A program made the position numbers and the translations under genes. From Cloeon dipterum (Eukaryota > Arthropoda > Insecta > Ephemeroptera > Baetidae): a stretch of 64,000 nucleotides of DNA. Positions 63,342-64,000 of this stretch are shown one piece after another (positions within the stretch are counted from its first letter, which is position 1; every line of letters starts with the position of its first letter). The notes under the pieces were generated by a model that saw nothing but the letters and a program-made list of their open reading frames with translations, did not search any database and was not told the origin of the DNA. Location: positions 33,377,681 to 33,441,680 of the forward strand of contig NC_088786.1 of NCBI RefSeq assembly GCF_949628265.1. The letters are read 5' to 3'.

Positions 63342-63352
63342 GATTTGGTCCA

Positions 63353-64000
63353 AGCTCCTCTGCAGCCACTCGGGCCCCAAGTTATCCTCTCGGCGGTGTC
63401 AATAGTGGGCTCATAGCCCACGCAAAGTGCTGGGCAGAGGATAAAAAAATATATGTTTTTGCGCGTCTTGTTGCTTTCTTCTAAAGGTGCTAGAATTGCA
63501 TTTAGATTTTTATCAGCAAAAAATAAACACGCGTTAGGGTGACAACATTGATTAACTTTCGTATCTTTTTATAGTCAAAGAAGTTTGTTGTCATTGGCAA
63601 AAAATCGGGCTGTCGCATGCCAACAGGCAAGCCGAGTTTTCAAAGACATTTCTGCGAGTGCCTGCGACTGACGCCTCACTCCTTGATGTTCCGCGATCAC
63701 GCAAGACGCGCGCGTGATCCGTACAAATATTTACTCCACCGATACTTTTTGGATCGCTTTATGGGCGTCGGCTGCGGAAAGAGAAGGCGCATTTCGTCGT
63801 TGCCAGGCGAAAGCATCACAAAGCGGTGCGTCTTTTACCGAATCGAAAACAAAGCGCGAACAGATTTGCAGCCTGTGGATTGGAATCAGACGCAGCTCTG
63901 CTAAATAAACGGCGGGGCGTGGGAATTTTCCGCAAGTGTGTGTCGCTGAGAGTCGAGTTTAATTAGCTATGTTCACTCAAATTAGCAAGCGCCATAAATT
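63353..64000. other. Right edge of the window
   Basis: A GC-moderate frame at 63617-63904 shows no recognisable motif, and no exon of the gene upstream could be identified. Confidence 0.4.

Overview
This window is eukaryotic, and most likely from an insect. The genes are split by short GT-AG introns (mostly 60 to 900 bases, a few of several kilobases). The coding exons are GC-rich and the introns and intergenic DNA are AT-rich. The gene set is a typical animal one. The species cannot be fixed from sequence alone. I saw no bacterial, viral, rRNA, tRNA or CRISPR features. All gene models were assembled by hand from reading frame, splice phase and family resemblance; none has transcript support.

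Layout. 0.3-20.1 kb (+): a complete SLIT-ROBO Rho GTPase-activating protein (F-BAR, RhoGAP, SH3) with a 13.45 kb first intron. 21.5-22.5 kb (-): Mediator subunit MED8, convergent with srGAP. 23.3-28.3 kb (+): STARD3/MLN64, a late-endosomal sterol-transfer protein, divergent from MED8 across a roughly 0.8 kb shared upstream region. 28.8-31.8 kb (-): a decayed tandem copy of a Na+/H+ exchanger gene. 32.6-36.4 kb (-): the intact exchanger (NHE family). 37.7-43.5 kb (+): ornithine decarboxylase antizyme, with two alternative first exons and the classic +1 frameshift site TCC-TGA-T. 45.5-49.4 kb (+): an FBXL20/FBXL2-type F-box LRR protein ending in a prenylation CAAX box. 51.6-52.4 kb (+): mitochondrial ribosomal protein mS18a. 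56.6-59.8 kb (+): the first two coding exons of a serine-rich protein I do not recognise; its later exons lie beyond the window.

The genes do not form one pathway; they are independent, mostly housekeeping loci. The accessory content is two short repeat families: one with inverted ends in a STARD3 intron, and one MITE-like family with a copy inside the exchanger gene and another near 63 kb. A segmental tandem duplication also left the exchanger pseudogene together with a copy of its upstream region.

The points most worth a second look are: the antizyme recoding site; a shared reading-frame break at the exchanger C-terminus in both the live and the dead copy; a possible START-only STARD3 isoform from an internal TATA promoter; an alternative srGAP end that would carry a PDZ ligand; and the MITE family with unusually long 11-base target duplications. 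I found no clearly new multi-gene system.
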